This document shows, one piece after another, positions 8,172-15,828 of a DNA stretch of 26,858 nt. Made by a program: the position numbers and the translations under genes. The DNA comes from an uncultured bacterium. Its GTDB lineage: Bacteria; Actinomycetota; Actinomycetes; S36-B12. The notes below the pieces were generated by a model. It did no database searches. It worked only from the letters and a program-made list of their open reading frames with translations, and was not told the DNA's origin. The DNA lies in NCBI GenBank assembly GCA_903908025.1, contig CAIVQM010000259.1:1-26858 (forward strand), given 5' to 3'. The number at the start of each line of letters is the position of its first letter. Positions within the stretch are counted from its first letter, which is position 1.

Positions 8172-10118
8172 CTACACCTCGATCTTCACGAGTCGACGCA
8201 TCCAGATGAAGCCCAGAATGAAGAGGACGACGATGCTGCCGAGAGCGATGTAGCCAATTGTGTTGGTCCAGAAGAAAGAGATGTACGCGCGGTTCGCGAA
8301 CAGCATGTATACGAAGATCCCCACGGGCAACGAGGCGAGCACCCAGCCCGACAACCGACCTTCTGCAGACAACGTGCGCACCTCACGCCTCAGTTCGGCT
8401 CGTCCCTTGACTGTCATAGCTGCGGTCTCAAGGATATTGGAGAGGTTGCCACCGACCTCGCGCTGGATGGCGAGCGCCGCGACAGTCCACTTCATGTCCT
8501 CGCTCTGCATGCGCTCGGCAACCCGGCCAAGGGACTGCTCAATCGTCGACCCCATCTGCACTTCGGTGAGGGCACGGCGCACCTGCCGGCTGACCTCGCC
8601 CTGTCCCTCGTGGGCAGTGGAGTCAAGCGCCTGTTGGAAGGACAGCCCGGAGCGGAGCGCGCTGGCGATCAGCAGCAGGAAGTCCGGCAACTCCTCCTCA
8701 AAGGCCTTCCGGCTCGCATTCTCTTTGGAATCGAGCCACATGCCCGATACCAACCAGCCCACGAGCCCGCCCAAGACCAGCCCGATGAGCAGGTTCCCCG
8801 TCAGCAGGAGAAGCAGCAGGAACAAGGCAAACGTCACGCCGGCACGGATAAGCAGCCAGGTCGCAACATTCATGCGCAGGCCGGCGTTGTCGATCTTGTT
8901 ATCGATGTCTGGGTACCAGGTCTTCTCCGACATCCACGTGTTCGCCGAGTCGACCAGAGCACCCTGCGAAGCCACGGGGCGCGCTTCAGTCACGAGGCCC
9001 GATGAGGCAGCATTCGAATACCAGAGCACCTGCTCAACGCGCATGCGCGACCGCTGCTGCCGCCGGTAGGAAACGAAGGCAACAGCCGCTACCGCGATCA
9101 CCAGCGCAGCGAGCAGCCCGTACATCAGTGGCGCCCAGATCGACGCGGCCTTGGATACAACTTCCTGGTCGGCGGCGGTCGTGGTGTCAGTTGTGCTCTG
9201 CGGCGTCGTCGCTCCGGCGACGCTACTGAGCGCCGCGACATCCGGCAGTTGACTGGTTCCGGTGTAGGGCGTGTCGTCCACAGACACCGTGACGATTGCG
9301 AACTTGCCGCGTGCATCGATCTCTGGGGGGATGGTTGACGTCACATTGACCTTGCCGCCGAAGGATCCCGTCGCCTCATCGAACGCCTTCTCAAGCCCGG
9401 ACACGTCGGTAGCCAGAATGAACTGCCCGCTGTCCCCCGCAATCGTGCGCAGCACCTCAGCATGGGCAACGCTGGGCGTCAGCGCCACGACATCCAGAGC
9501 GACGCCGTCGGCCGCAGCCCGGGATGTCACATCTTCGAGAGTCGCGGCACTGGCCGAGTCACCGCCATCGCTGAGCACGAGGATGCGTGCGCCGCTATCA
9601 GGGTCCGCCATATCCAGACCGCCGATAAGACCGTCGTACATGGCCGTCTTCTTGCCCGCAACCAGACCTTCAATGGCCGCGATCACCGCGTCCTTGTCCG
9701 CGGTCGGGTTCACCACTGCGTTGACCTGGCTGTTGAAGGAAATCAACCCGATCTGCACATCGGCAGGCAGGGTCCTCACGTACTCACTCGCCGCCTTCTT
9801 GGCGGCCGTGAGTCGCTCACCGCGCATGGACCCGCTGATATCGAGGACGAGGATGGCCTCCTTCGCGCTGACATCGGTAAGAACAGGCTCCGCAGTAGCG
9901 GGTATCTCTGCACCCGACACCACGACCTTGGAAGTCAGGCTCGCATCCGGCGATGGGACAACATTGGGGTCGAGGTAGACGAGGAAGGTGATGGTGCGTC
10001 CGTCCTGCGCCACTACCTGCACCGATTTCGCATCGCCGGCCCACGCCGGCACCGCAACGGCCACCGCAAGCAGCAGCGCCGTGCACGCAGCCGCAGCAAC
10101 ACGGCCGAGCCGGGACAT
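8172..10118 (-). CDS. Fusion of secreted von Willebrand A domain with TadB pilus platform protein
   Basis: The protein has 648 residues; TadB alone is about 300. The ATG at 10118 overlaps the cpaF stop by one base and has GGGGGA upstream. A signal peptide ends at AWA (residue 27). A VWA domain covers about 85-255 with an intact metal site: Asp93, Ser95 and Ser97 in DISGSM, Thr158 in GKKTAMYDG, and Asp184 in LVLSDGGD. A Thr/Ser-rich linker and a membrane span (about 330-350) follow. After two more spans comes a TadB-type F domain (LPDFLLLIASALRSGLSFQQAL, then VGGNLSNILETAAMTVKGR), and two final spans. The VWA part should lie outside the membrane, where it could bind pilin, cell wall or a surface ligand. 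The gene has no frameshift and is translated as one unit. Confidence 0.9.
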   Translation of the reverse strand: MSRLGRVAAAACTALLLAVAVAVPAWAGDAKSVQVVAQDGRTITFLVYLDPNVVPSPDASLTSKVVVSGAEIPATAEPVLTDVSAKEAILVLDISGSMRGERLTAAKKAASEYVRTLPADVQIGLISFNSQVNAVVNPTADKDAVIAAIEGLVAGKKTAMYDGLIGGLDMADPDSGARILVLSDGGDSASAATLEDVTSRAAADGVALDVVALTPSVAHAEVLRTIAGDSGQFILATDVSGLEKAFDEATGSFGGKVNVTSTIPPEIDARGKFAIVTVSVDDTPYTGTSQLPDVAALSSVAGATTPQSTTDTTTAADQEVVSKAASIWAPLMYGLLAALVIAVAAVAFVSYRRQQRSRMRVEQVLWYSNAASSGLVTEARPVASQGALVDSANTWMSEKTWYPDIDNKIDNAGLRMNVATWLLIRAGVTFALFLLLLLLTGNLLIGLVLGGLVGWLVSGMWLDSKENASRKAFEEELPDFLLLIASALRSGLSFQQALDSTAHEGQGEVSRQVRRALTEVQMGSTIEQSLGRVAERMQSEDMKWTVAALAIQREVGGNLSNILETAAMTVKGRAELRREVRTLSAEGRLSGWVLASLPVGIFVYMLFANRAYISFFWTNTIGYIALGSIVVLFILGFIWMRRLVKIEV

Positions 10119-11476
10119 CACTTCCCCCACTGCGGCCGGAAGTGCTCACTCGAGAGATCGACCCCATGATCATGGAGCCGGTCCGTGAAGGTCGGCGTGA
10201 TTCCGGTCGGAACAAGACGCCCGGGCACGTTCGAATCCTCAGCTGTGTTGTATTCGTATGAGAATAGATCCTGCATGAGGATCGTCTCTCCCTCTTGCCC
10301 GGTGATCTCCGAGATCTGCGTTATATGCCGCGAACCGTCTCTCATCCGCGACTGCTGAACGACAACCTGGATGGCTGATGACACTTGCTCTCGGATCACC
10401 CGGACCGGGAGATCCATGCCCGCCATAAGCACCATGGTCTCCACTCGGCTCAGTGCGTCCCGAGGGGAGTTTGCATGGACGGTCGACAACGAGCCGTCGT
10501 GACCAGTGTTCATCGCCTGCAGCATGTCGAGGGCAGCTGCGTCGCGAATTTCGCCGACGATGATGCGGTCAGGGCGCATACGCAGCGAGTTCCGCACCAG
10601 ATCGCGGATCGTGACCTGGCCCTGACCCTCCACGTTGGAGGGACGTGACTCCATCCGCAGCACATGCGGCTGAGGTAGTTGGAGTTCCGCCGCGTCCTCG
10701 ACGGTGATGATGCGCTCATTGTCAGGAATGAAGGACGACAGCACATTCAACGTCGTTGTCTTGCCCGAACCGGTGCCGCCCGAGATCAGGATGTTCAAAC
10801 GGCCTCGGACGCAGGCGTCAAGAACTTCGGCCGCCGCGCGTGTGAGGGTTCCGATCGTGACCAGGTCCTTGACGGTGAACGGATCCTTGGAGAACTTGCG
10901 GATGGTCAGCGAGCAGCCGTCGAGTGCAATGGGCGGCAGCACGGCGTTGACGCGACTGCCGTCGGGGAGCCGCGCATCGACCATCGGACTGGCCTCGTCC
11001 ACGCGCCGACCCACACGCGACACGATGCGATCGATGGTGCGGCGCAGATGATCTTCGTCGGAGAATCGGAGGTCCGTGGCAAAGATCCGGCCCGCCCGCT
11101 CGACGAAGATCGTGTCGGCGCGGTTGACCATGATCTCCGTTACTTCCGGATCCCGCAGCAGCGGCTCTAGCGGCCCGTTGCCGAGAATGTCGTCGATGAT
11201 CTCCTGCGTGATCCGAGCCCGATCGCCCGTGGAAAGCGGGCGCTTCGACTTGGCCAGCACCGCCTGGATCGCATTGAAGACGTTCTCCTCAAGCAGTCGC
11301 TGCTCCATCTGGCCCGCGTATGCCTGCTGGCCCAGCGACTGCATGAGGTTGTCATGTACCTCGTGCTTCAATGATGCGAAATCATCGACGTGAGAACCCG
11401 CTGCCGACGCGGCCACCGCGCTAGCGGCCGCCGTGCGCGGCACTCCCGCTTGGTTGAGGCGCTCCGAGAGGCCCAT
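10118..11476 (-). CDS. cpaF: CpaF/TadA pilus assembly ATPase
   Basis: The protein has 452 residues. It is the hexameric ATPase that drives Flp pilus assembly at the cytoplasmic face. Walker A is GGTGSGKTT (233-241), the Asp box surrounds ITVEDAAELQL (257-267), Walker B is IIVGEIRD (305-312) and the His box is GHDGSLSTVHAN (325-336). The conserved N-terminal domain includes ILGNGPLEPLLRDPEVTEIMVN. The first 35 residues are Ala/Ser-rich and poorly conserved. The ATG at 11476 lies two bases after the CpaE stop, and its own stop overlaps the start of the VWA-TadB gene. All motifs needed for ATP hydrolysis are present. Confidence 0.96.
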   Translation of the reverse strand: MGLSERLNQAGVPRTAAASAVAASAAGSHVDDFASLKHEVHDNLMQSLGQQAYAGQMEQRLLEENVFNAIQAVLAKSKRPLSTGDRARITQEIIDDILGNGPLEPLLRDPEVTEIMVNRADTIFVERAGRIFATDLRFSDEDHLRRTIDRIVSRVGRRVDEASPMVDARLPDGSRVNAVLPPIALDGCSLTIRKFSKDPFTVKDLVTIGTLTRAAAEVLDACVRGRLNILISGGTGSGKTTTLNVLSSFIPDNERIITVEDAAELQLPQPHVLRMESRPSNVEGQGQVTIRDLVRNSLRMRPDRIIVGEIRDAAALDMLQAMNTGHDGSLSTVHANSPRDALSRVETMVLMAGMDLPVRVIREQVSSAIQVVVQQSRMRDGSRHITQISEITGQEGETILMQDLFSYEYNTAEDSNVPGRLVPTGITPTFTDRLHDHGVDLSSEHFRPQWGK

Positions 11477-11478
11477 AG

Positions 11479-12648
11479 CTAACTCCGCTTGAACATGGAG
11501 CGCTTCGTCACCTGCGCCGGCTTAGCAGCACCGCTGATCTTGCGCTGCTTGTCTGCCAACTCGGCGAACGCGCGCGCAACGTCATGCCGGGGGTTGGCCT
11601 CGACCACGGTGATTCCCTCGTTCAGGCGCAGGGGAACTTCGACACTCGATGGGATCTCGACCGAGATGGGTACGCCCACGGTGCGCTCGATGTCGTCGGA
11701 GGTCAGTCCCACTCGGGAACCGCCACGGTTGAGGACGATCTGCCACTTTGTGCGAGGGAAACCCAGATTGTCGAGGGTGTCCAGAGTGACTTTCAGGTTC
11801 TTCAGCGCCGGTAGGTCCAAAGTGGTCAGCAGGATGTACGTGTCGGCCATGTCAAAGCACTTGAGCACGACGTCAGTGAAGGCCGGAGGCGCATCGATGA
11901 TCACGAAGTCGTACATCTCGGCCGCGACCTGAACGATCTCTCCAGCGAGCGCAGCCGAAACAAATTCAGCGTCGGAGGGCTTGGTCGGCGCCAGGAGGCA
12001 GTCCATGTTCGCCTTGTACGGCACCACAAGCGAAGCGAGGGCTCGCTCGTCTAGCCCACCCTGCATCCCCAAGGCGTCGCTGATCGTGCGAGTGGGGTCG
12101 AGCTGCAGAGCGATGGCGACGTCGCCCGTCTCGAGGTCGAAGTCGACGAGGCAGACGGAAGCTCCGTCGCCACCAGACGACAGGGCGGCCGCAAGGTTGG
12201 TCGAGACGGTCGTCTTGCCGCAGCCACCTTTAGAGGAGAAGACGAGAATGATCTTTCCCCGGCGCGAGTTCGAGTCACCGGACTCCACATGGCGCAACTG
12301 CTCCGAAACGGCCATGGAGCGCTTGCATGCACCCACGAGCGCCTCGACGTCGTCGGCGACGACGACCTCTCGGACACCCGCGCGCAGCGCCTCGGTCATT
12401 GTCGAGACCTCCATGCGTCGACGCATGAGCACGACACCCAGATGGGGTCGACGAAGGCGGTAGGTCTCGGCAACCTCGGTCGCAACAGCCATCGTGACAT
12501 CGGGCCCGACGACCACGAGATCCTCGTCCGGGTGGCTCTCGAGGTACGCATCGAGTTTCTGAGCAGTGTCGACGACAGCCACATCATCGGCGAGCGTGAA
12601 ACGGAACCGATCAGCGTCTCGATCGGTGTCCCCTAGTACGACTGGCAC
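11479..12648 (-). CDS. cpaE: CpaE/TadZ pilus localisation ATPase (MinD/ParA family)
   Basis: The protein has 389 residues from a GTG with GAGGGGG upstream. The N-terminal 115 residues form an atypical receiver-like domain: strands such as DLVVVGPD and HLGVVLMRRR are present, but the receiver phosphorylation pattern is not convincing. The C-terminal half is a MinD-type ATPase with the deviant Walker A KGGCGKTT (140-147), LVDFDLETGD and the Walker B-like FVIIDAPP. TadZ proteins place the pilus machine at a cell site. A Lys/Arg-rich tail (TKRSMFKRS) ends the protein. It sits between cpaB and cpaF with gaps of 12 and 2 bases. Confidence 0.93.
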   Translation of the reverse strand: MPVVLGDTDRDADRFRFTLADDVAVVDTAQKLDAYLESHPDEDLVVVGPDVTMAVATEVAETYRLRRPHLGVVLMRRRMEVSTMTEALRAGVREVVVADDVEALVGACKRSMAVSEQLRHVESGDSNSRRGKIILVFSSKGGCGKTTVSTNLAAALSSGGDGASVCLVDFDLETGDVAIALQLDPTRTISDALGMQGGLDERALASLVVPYKANMDCLLAPTKPSDAEFVSAALAGEIVQVAAEMYDFVIIDAPPAFTDVVLKCFDMADTYILLTTLDLPALKNLKVTLDTLDNLGFPRTKWQIVLNRGGSRVGLTSDDIERTVGVPISVEIPSSVEVPLRLNEGITVVEANPRHDVARAFAELADKQRKISGAAKPAQVTKRSMFKRS

Positions 12649-12660
12649 GTCCTGCCCCCT

Positions 12661-13407
12661 CTAGTTGAACAGATTGCCGGCGGTGGTGCCATTGCTACGG
12701 GTGATCTCCGTGCCGTCGCCCAAGAGGCCGAAGTACAGCGAATCCGTGAGTGACGCCTGAATGATCTTCTCTGCCTCGGCCTGATCGACGCCCAGCGTGA
12801 TGAGCGCCGAAGGAGTTTGCGTGGCCGTGGTGCCGTCCGGATTCGTGGTCGGAGACGTAGCCGACTCGCCGACACCGAGCACCAGGGCCCTCGGGACGAG
12901 CACCCGGGTGGTCAGGTCGCCTGGAACGGCCAGGCCGTCCACCGCTACGCCCGTGCCGTAGGAGTTGAACACGACCACCTCCGCACCAGGTCGCAGGAAG
13001 TTGCCGACGCGCTGCACGTCACCGAGGTTGATCGCGATAGCGATGAGGCCGTCGGGAACCGACACGGGGCTGATATCCGGCAGTTCGGCCACGAAGTTCG
13101 TCGACAACAGGATCTGTCCGGGGTTCACATTGTTGATCGCGAGCAACGACGAGTTCTCCGGATTGACTCCACTCAGCGCACCCGCGGGGGCCATGCTCAT
13201 GGGCACCTGCGTCTCCTCCGCGAGCCCGCCGGCCACCGCATCACCCAGAGAGATGCCGCGCGGAATCGTCGAACTCGAGACCAGCACGGTGACCGGCTGC
13301 TGCTCGTCAAGGACGCGCTGCTCGGCGCCCCGGGTGTAGAAGAACACCAGACCCGCGGCGATGACCGCGAGTGCCACGGCAAGGATTATCGGCAGCCATC
13401 TTTTCAT
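12661..13407 (-). CDS. cpaB: CpaB/RcpC pilus assembly protein with SAF domain
   Basis: The protein has 248 residues. One N-terminal membrane anchor (residues 4-24) is followed by a SAF domain that includes PVTVLVSSSTIPRGISLGDAVAG and then the RcpC-like region with VPDGLIAIAINLGDVQRVGNFLRPGAEVVVF. CpaB is an extracytoplasmic component of tad systems; in Gram-negatives it helps gate the secretin. No secretin is present here, so in this organism it probably contacts the wall or the pilus base. The ATG at 13407 has only a weak AGGGTAGG signal. A 64-base gap separates it from tadE, the longest gap between the assembly genes. Confidence 0.88.
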   Translation of the reverse strand: MKRWLPIILAVALAVIAAGLVFFYTRGAEQRVLDEQQPVTVLVSSSTIPRGISLGDAVAGGLAEETQVPMSMAPAGALSGVNPENSSLLAINNVNPGQILLSTNFVAELPDISPVSVPDGLIAIAINLGDVQRVGNFLRPGAEVVVFNSYGTGVAVDGLAVPGDLTTRVLVPRALVLGVGESATSPTTNPDGTTATQTPSALITLGVDQAEAEKIIQASLTDSLYFGLLGDGTEITRSNGTTAGNLFN

Positions 13408-13471
13408 GCGCCTACCCTATCTAGTGGAATGTCTCATTCGCGGCATTAGGTGGTCGAACAGACTGGACGGG

Positions 13472-13987
13472 CTACTCACACCGCATGGTGGTGGCACTGG
13501 TGACATCTCGGGAGCCTTGCAGGGCCCCGCTCGAGAGCCCCGGGAGCGCCCCTACAGGGGTGATCCATTTGAACAACACGGTCACAGTGACAGTGACGGA
13601 CCCGCCCGCTGTCGTACAGGGGGACTCGGTGGCCAAGTCCGCACTTGTCCCCTTGTCGTTCGCGACCTTCAGACTCCCCCCTGCCGCCAGGGACGAGGCG
13701 GAATCCGCGGCGGACTTCACCGCAGCTACGACGCCCGTGGCGGACGACGTTGGATTAGTAGTGGGGTTTCCCGCGGCGCCCCAAGCTGTCCGCACAGCCG
13801 CAACACGGGCTCCTTCGCGGCTCGCCGCCTTCACTCCCTGGCTCACGTAGAGCAGCCGCCCGAAGTCGATGATACCGAGCAGGATCAGCAGCAGGACGGT
13901 GAGCACGATGGCGAACTCGACCGCCGCAGCGCCGCGCTCGGCACGGCTAGCGTGAGTTCGAGTCTGCCATCGTCCTGACACGTTCAT
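13472..13987 (-). CDS. tadE: TadE-like minor pseudopilin
   Basis: The protein has 171 residues. Near the N terminus it carries the prepilin signal RGAAAVEFAIVL: cleavage after Gly leaves Ala at +1 and Glu at +5, followed by a long hydrophobic segment (LTVLLLILLGIIDFGRLLY). The rest is an exported domain with two cysteines that could pair, at SPCTTAGG and TMRCE. TadE proteins are minor subunits that start or tip the Flp fibre and are cut by the same peptidase as the major pilin. No TadF or TadG homologue is visible, so this is the only minor subunit here. It starts 23 bases after the second pilin stop. Confidence 0.88.
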   Translation of the reverse strand: MNVSGRWQTRTHASRAERGAAAVEFAIVLTVLLLILLGIIDFGRLLYVSQGVKAASREGARVAAVRTAWGAAGNPTTNPTSSATGVVAAVKSAADSASSLAAGGSLKVANDKGTSADLATESPCTTAGGSVTVTVTVLFKWITPVGALPGLSSGALQGSRDVTSATTMRCE

Positions 13988-14010
13988 GTGATGCGGGCCA
14001 CGTTCCTTGA

Positions 14011-14214
14011 TCAGGGTGTTATGGACGAGGCAGCCTTGTTGAAGACGCCCAGCAGGTTGTTGCCGAGCAGCGCCACAGCCACGATGATCACGACGGCGAT
14101 GAGGGCCACGATCAAGCCGTACTCCACCGCAGTGGCGCCGCGGTCGCTCGAGCTCCGCAGGTCCCCCTGCTTCCGAACCACGAGCATGTGGGCCTTGATG
14201 GCAAGTGACTTCAT
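14011..14214 (-). CDS. flp: Flp major pilin, copy 2
   Basis: This is a 67-residue prepilin. The ATG at 14214 is certain because AGGAGGAG lies five bases upstream; an earlier in-frame codon has no such signal. The leader MKSLAIKAHMLVVRKQGDLR ends in DRGATAVEYGLIVALIA, with cleavage expected after Gly and Glu-Tyr at +5/+6, the Flp signature. A hydrophobic helix and the tail NNLLGVFNKAASSITP follow. The stretch from DRGATAVEY to LLGVFNK is identical to copy 1, while the leader and last residues differ. It has a stronger ribosome binding site than copy 1. Confidence 0.94.
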   Translation of the reverse strand: MKSLAIKAHMLVVRKQGDLRSSSDRGATAVEYGLIVALIAVVIIVAVALLGNNLLGVFNKAASSITP

Positions 14215-14318
14215 TCCAACTCCTCCTACTAGGCGCATTCGGATCGATGAATCAAGAGTATCGCCCCTAAAACAGGGAATTGTCGCGAGGCGCGTCGTCT
14301 GGGAGTGCCAAGACGAGT

Positions 14319-14356
14319 GTCGCCCCCAATCCGGCCCTAACCGGTCTGGGGGCGAC
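14319..14356 (-). terminator. Strong stem-loop between the two pilin genes
   Basis: Arms GTCGCCCCCA (14319-14328) and TGGGGGCGAC (14347-14356) pair perfectly over ten bases. Inside, CCGG (14331-14334) pairs with CCGG (14341-14344) around a six-base loop. The hairpin begins 27 bases after the stop of pilin copy 1. No T tract follows on the minus strand, so it is either a factor-dependent or leaky terminator or an RNA-stabilising stem that leaves copy 1 mRNA more abundant than the rest of the operon. A second, weaker stem (CGTCT 14296-14300 with AGACG 14311-14315) lies just after it. Confidence 0.6.
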
Positions 14357-14382
14357 GCCCACCGTTGGACGAAGCGTGATGA

Positions 14383-14577
14383 CTACTTGACCGACGAGGC
14401 CACCTTGTTGAAGACGCCCAGCAGGTTGTTGCCCAGGAGGGCGACGGCCACGATGATCACGACCGCGATCAGGGCCACGATCAGGCCGTACTCCACGGCG
14501 GTGGCGCCGCGATCGTTCTTCATTTCGGCCTGCTTCTGCAGCATGAGCATGTGAGCCTTGATTGCCAGCGTCTTCAT
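14383..14577 (-). CDS. flp: Flp major pilin, copy 1
   Basis: This is a 64-residue prepilin and the first gene of the pilus operon. The ATG at 14577 has AGGGAG nine bases upstream. The leader has Lys and Met residues and ends at DRG, followed by ATAVEYGLIVALIA: Gly at -1, Glu at +5 and Tyr at +6. The mature pilin is about 41 residues, mostly one hydrophobic helix, ending NKVASSVK. It differs from copy 2 mainly in the leader and the last residues (VASSVK versus AASSITP). Having two nearly identical majors suggests a recent duplication or dosage increase. Confidence 0.94.
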   Translation of the reverse strand: MKTLAIKAHMLMLQKQAEMKNDRGATAVEYGLIVALIAVVIIVAVALLGNNLLGVFNKVASSVK

Positions 14578-14755
14578 TTGGTGTCTCCCTGAGTTGTGAT
14601 AACTGGCCGGTGGGCCAACCGAGTGATTAAGGGGCTTGCCTGTTACTCCTTGCAGACAGGAATCTGCCTGCCAAACCTCACGGGAGGCTCTCGGTCCGGT
14701 CGCGGTCCCCGCTCAAATCATGCAAGCTGTCGGCGCCCGCACCAGCTCCCGAGGA
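14578..14755 (-). ncRNA. Candidate structured leader ahead of the pilin operon
   Basis: The 178 bases between the GGDEF stop and pilin copy 1 contain no gene but can fold extensively on the minus strand. CCTC plus GGGAG (14754-14746) can pair with CTCCC plus GAGG (14686-14676) across a two-base bulge, enclosing about 60 bases. Next is an eight-base hairpin (14652-14671, GCAGACAG against CTGCCTGC on the plus strand). Then TGGCC/GGCCA (14604-14617) forms a third stem 27 bases before the start. I looked for the conserved motifs of the known cyclic-di-GMP riboswitch class I and did not find them. The region may be a transcript leader, a promoter, or the terminator of the GGDEF gene. Confidence 0.35.
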
Positions 14756-15667
14756 TCACTCCTGCCCGGTCACGTCCGCCCGCCGCACGCCGGTGTCGCC
14801 GTCGATGACCACCTGACCCCGGCCACCGTTCTTGGCCGTGTACAATGCTCGACCCGCGCGAGCGATCACGTCTTCAAGCTCCTGACCCGGGCCCCACAAC
14901 GCTGCGCCCACCGACACCGTCGCGGGGATCGGTCCGGCGGTCGTGCGGATGGGGTGCCCGTTGATTGATGCGACCACGCGCTCGAGCGCAGGCGCCGCGC
15001 TCGTGCCATCGGCTGCCACAGCGAGCAGGAACTCGTCACCATCCCAGCGGGCGACGGTGTCATGCGCCGGGAGGCTGTGGCGCAGGCGACCAGCAACCGC
15101 CTGCAGGAACTCATCGCCGACATCGCTGCCGTACTCGTCGTTTATGCCACGGAAGAGATCGCAGTCGAGGAACGCCACGACGCGCTCACCTGACGTGTTG
15201 CGCGAGCCGAGCGCACGGATAGCCCCGCGGCGGTTCAGCAGACCCGTCATCGAGTCGGTATCCGCCTGCGTCTGCAACTGGAACTGCATGGGCTTGCGCC
15301 GTTCGACCGGAGCCGGAGCGAACACCTCGTCAACCAGCCGAATTCGGCTGACAATAAGTGCGATAGCAGAGAAAACCACGAGGGCAACCAGCGGAATGAT
15401 GCTGTCGCCGATTGCGTCGTCTGCCGGGAAGAAGGCCAGAACAAAACCGGCAAGGAGCGTCACCGCCACCACAATTGCGGTGAAGGCCAAGCCAGTGAAG
15501 GCGGCGGCCAGCATCGGCACGACCGCCATCATCGCCACATAGGTGGCGTGCTGACCCGTGACCATGCCCAGTGCGAAGATCACCACCAAAGCGACACATG
15601 GCAGGACCACCCCCCGCGACACATCGGCCTTGCGACTGCTGTCCACACGCTCCCCTTGATCTGTCAC
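14756..15667 (-). CDS. Membrane GGDEF protein (probable diguanylate cyclase)
   Basis: The protein has up to 303 residues. GTG at 15667 opens the frame; an internal GTG at 15646 preceded by GGGGAG is an equally good start and gives 296. The N-terminal third holds four or five membrane spans (about residues 19-108) with no recognisable sensor motif. A GGDEF domain follows from DTDSMTGLLNRRG to the end. The active site reads RWDGDEF (Asp-Gly-Asp-Glu-Phe, residues 209-213), so the first glycine is replaced, and the metal-binding acidic residues in FLDCD are kept. The inhibitory RxxD site just before it is absent (AHDT). It likely makes cyclic-di-GMP, but the changed loop leaves activity uncertain. 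It lies directly upstream of, and codirectional with, the pilus operon. Confidence 0.85.
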   Translation of the reverse strand: MTDQGERVDSSRKADVSRGVVLPCVALVVIFALGMVTGQHATYVAMMAVVPMLAAAFTGLAFTAIVVAVTLLAGFVLAFFPADDAIGDSIIPLVALVVFSAIALIVSRIRLVDEVFAPAPVERRKPMQFQLQTQADTDSMTGLLNRRGAIRALGSRNTSGERVVAFLDCDLFRGINDEYGSDVGDEFLQAVAGRLRHSLPAHDTVARWDGDEFLLAVAADGTSAAPALERVVASINGHPIRTTAGPIPATVSVGAALWGPGQELEDVIARAGRALYTAKNGGRGQVVIDGDTGVRRADVTGQE

Positions 15668-15756
15668 CCAACCCGGGCCGGTACGCGCGGAAGTCTACGC
15701 CCGAATCGTGACGATTCGCGGGACGCCCGCCGCACGACCACCCCACGGGCCAACAG

Positions 15757-15770
15757 GGGACCTTGGTCCC
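15757..15770. promoter_or_regulatory. DosR/DevR-like palindrome upstream of the stress operon
   Basis: GGGACC-TT-GGTCCC is a perfect 6-2-6 inverted repeat, matching the core layout of the mycobacterial DosR box (GGGAC, two A/T bases in the centre, GTCCC). It ends 58 bases before the universal stress protein start. Universal stress proteins and CBS-pair proteins, the two genes that follow, are classic members of that hypoxia regulon. No DosR gene is in the window. A 6-base stem (ACCCCT with GGGGGT, 15801-15816) lies between the box and the start codon. Confidence 0.6.
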
Positions 15771-15828
15771 TACTGTCGGGGTCCGTTTCCCTTGTTCCGC
15801 ACCCCTCGCGGGGGGTCATGCTGTGCCC

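Noticed and set aside
11479..12648. Reading this gene as a chromosome-partitioning ParA or MinD protein
   Set aside because: The receiver-like N-terminal domain and the position between cpaB and cpaF identify it as CpaE/TadZ.
13544..13562. CCCCT/AGGGG inverted repeat resembling a regulatory palindrome
   Set aside because: It lies within the tadE coding region, has short arms and is far from any start codon.
14578..14755. Known cyclic-di-GMP class I riboswitch before the pilin genes
   Set aside because: The conserved GCAAACC, GGGACGCAAAGC and GGGTTACC elements could not be found; only generic stems are visible.
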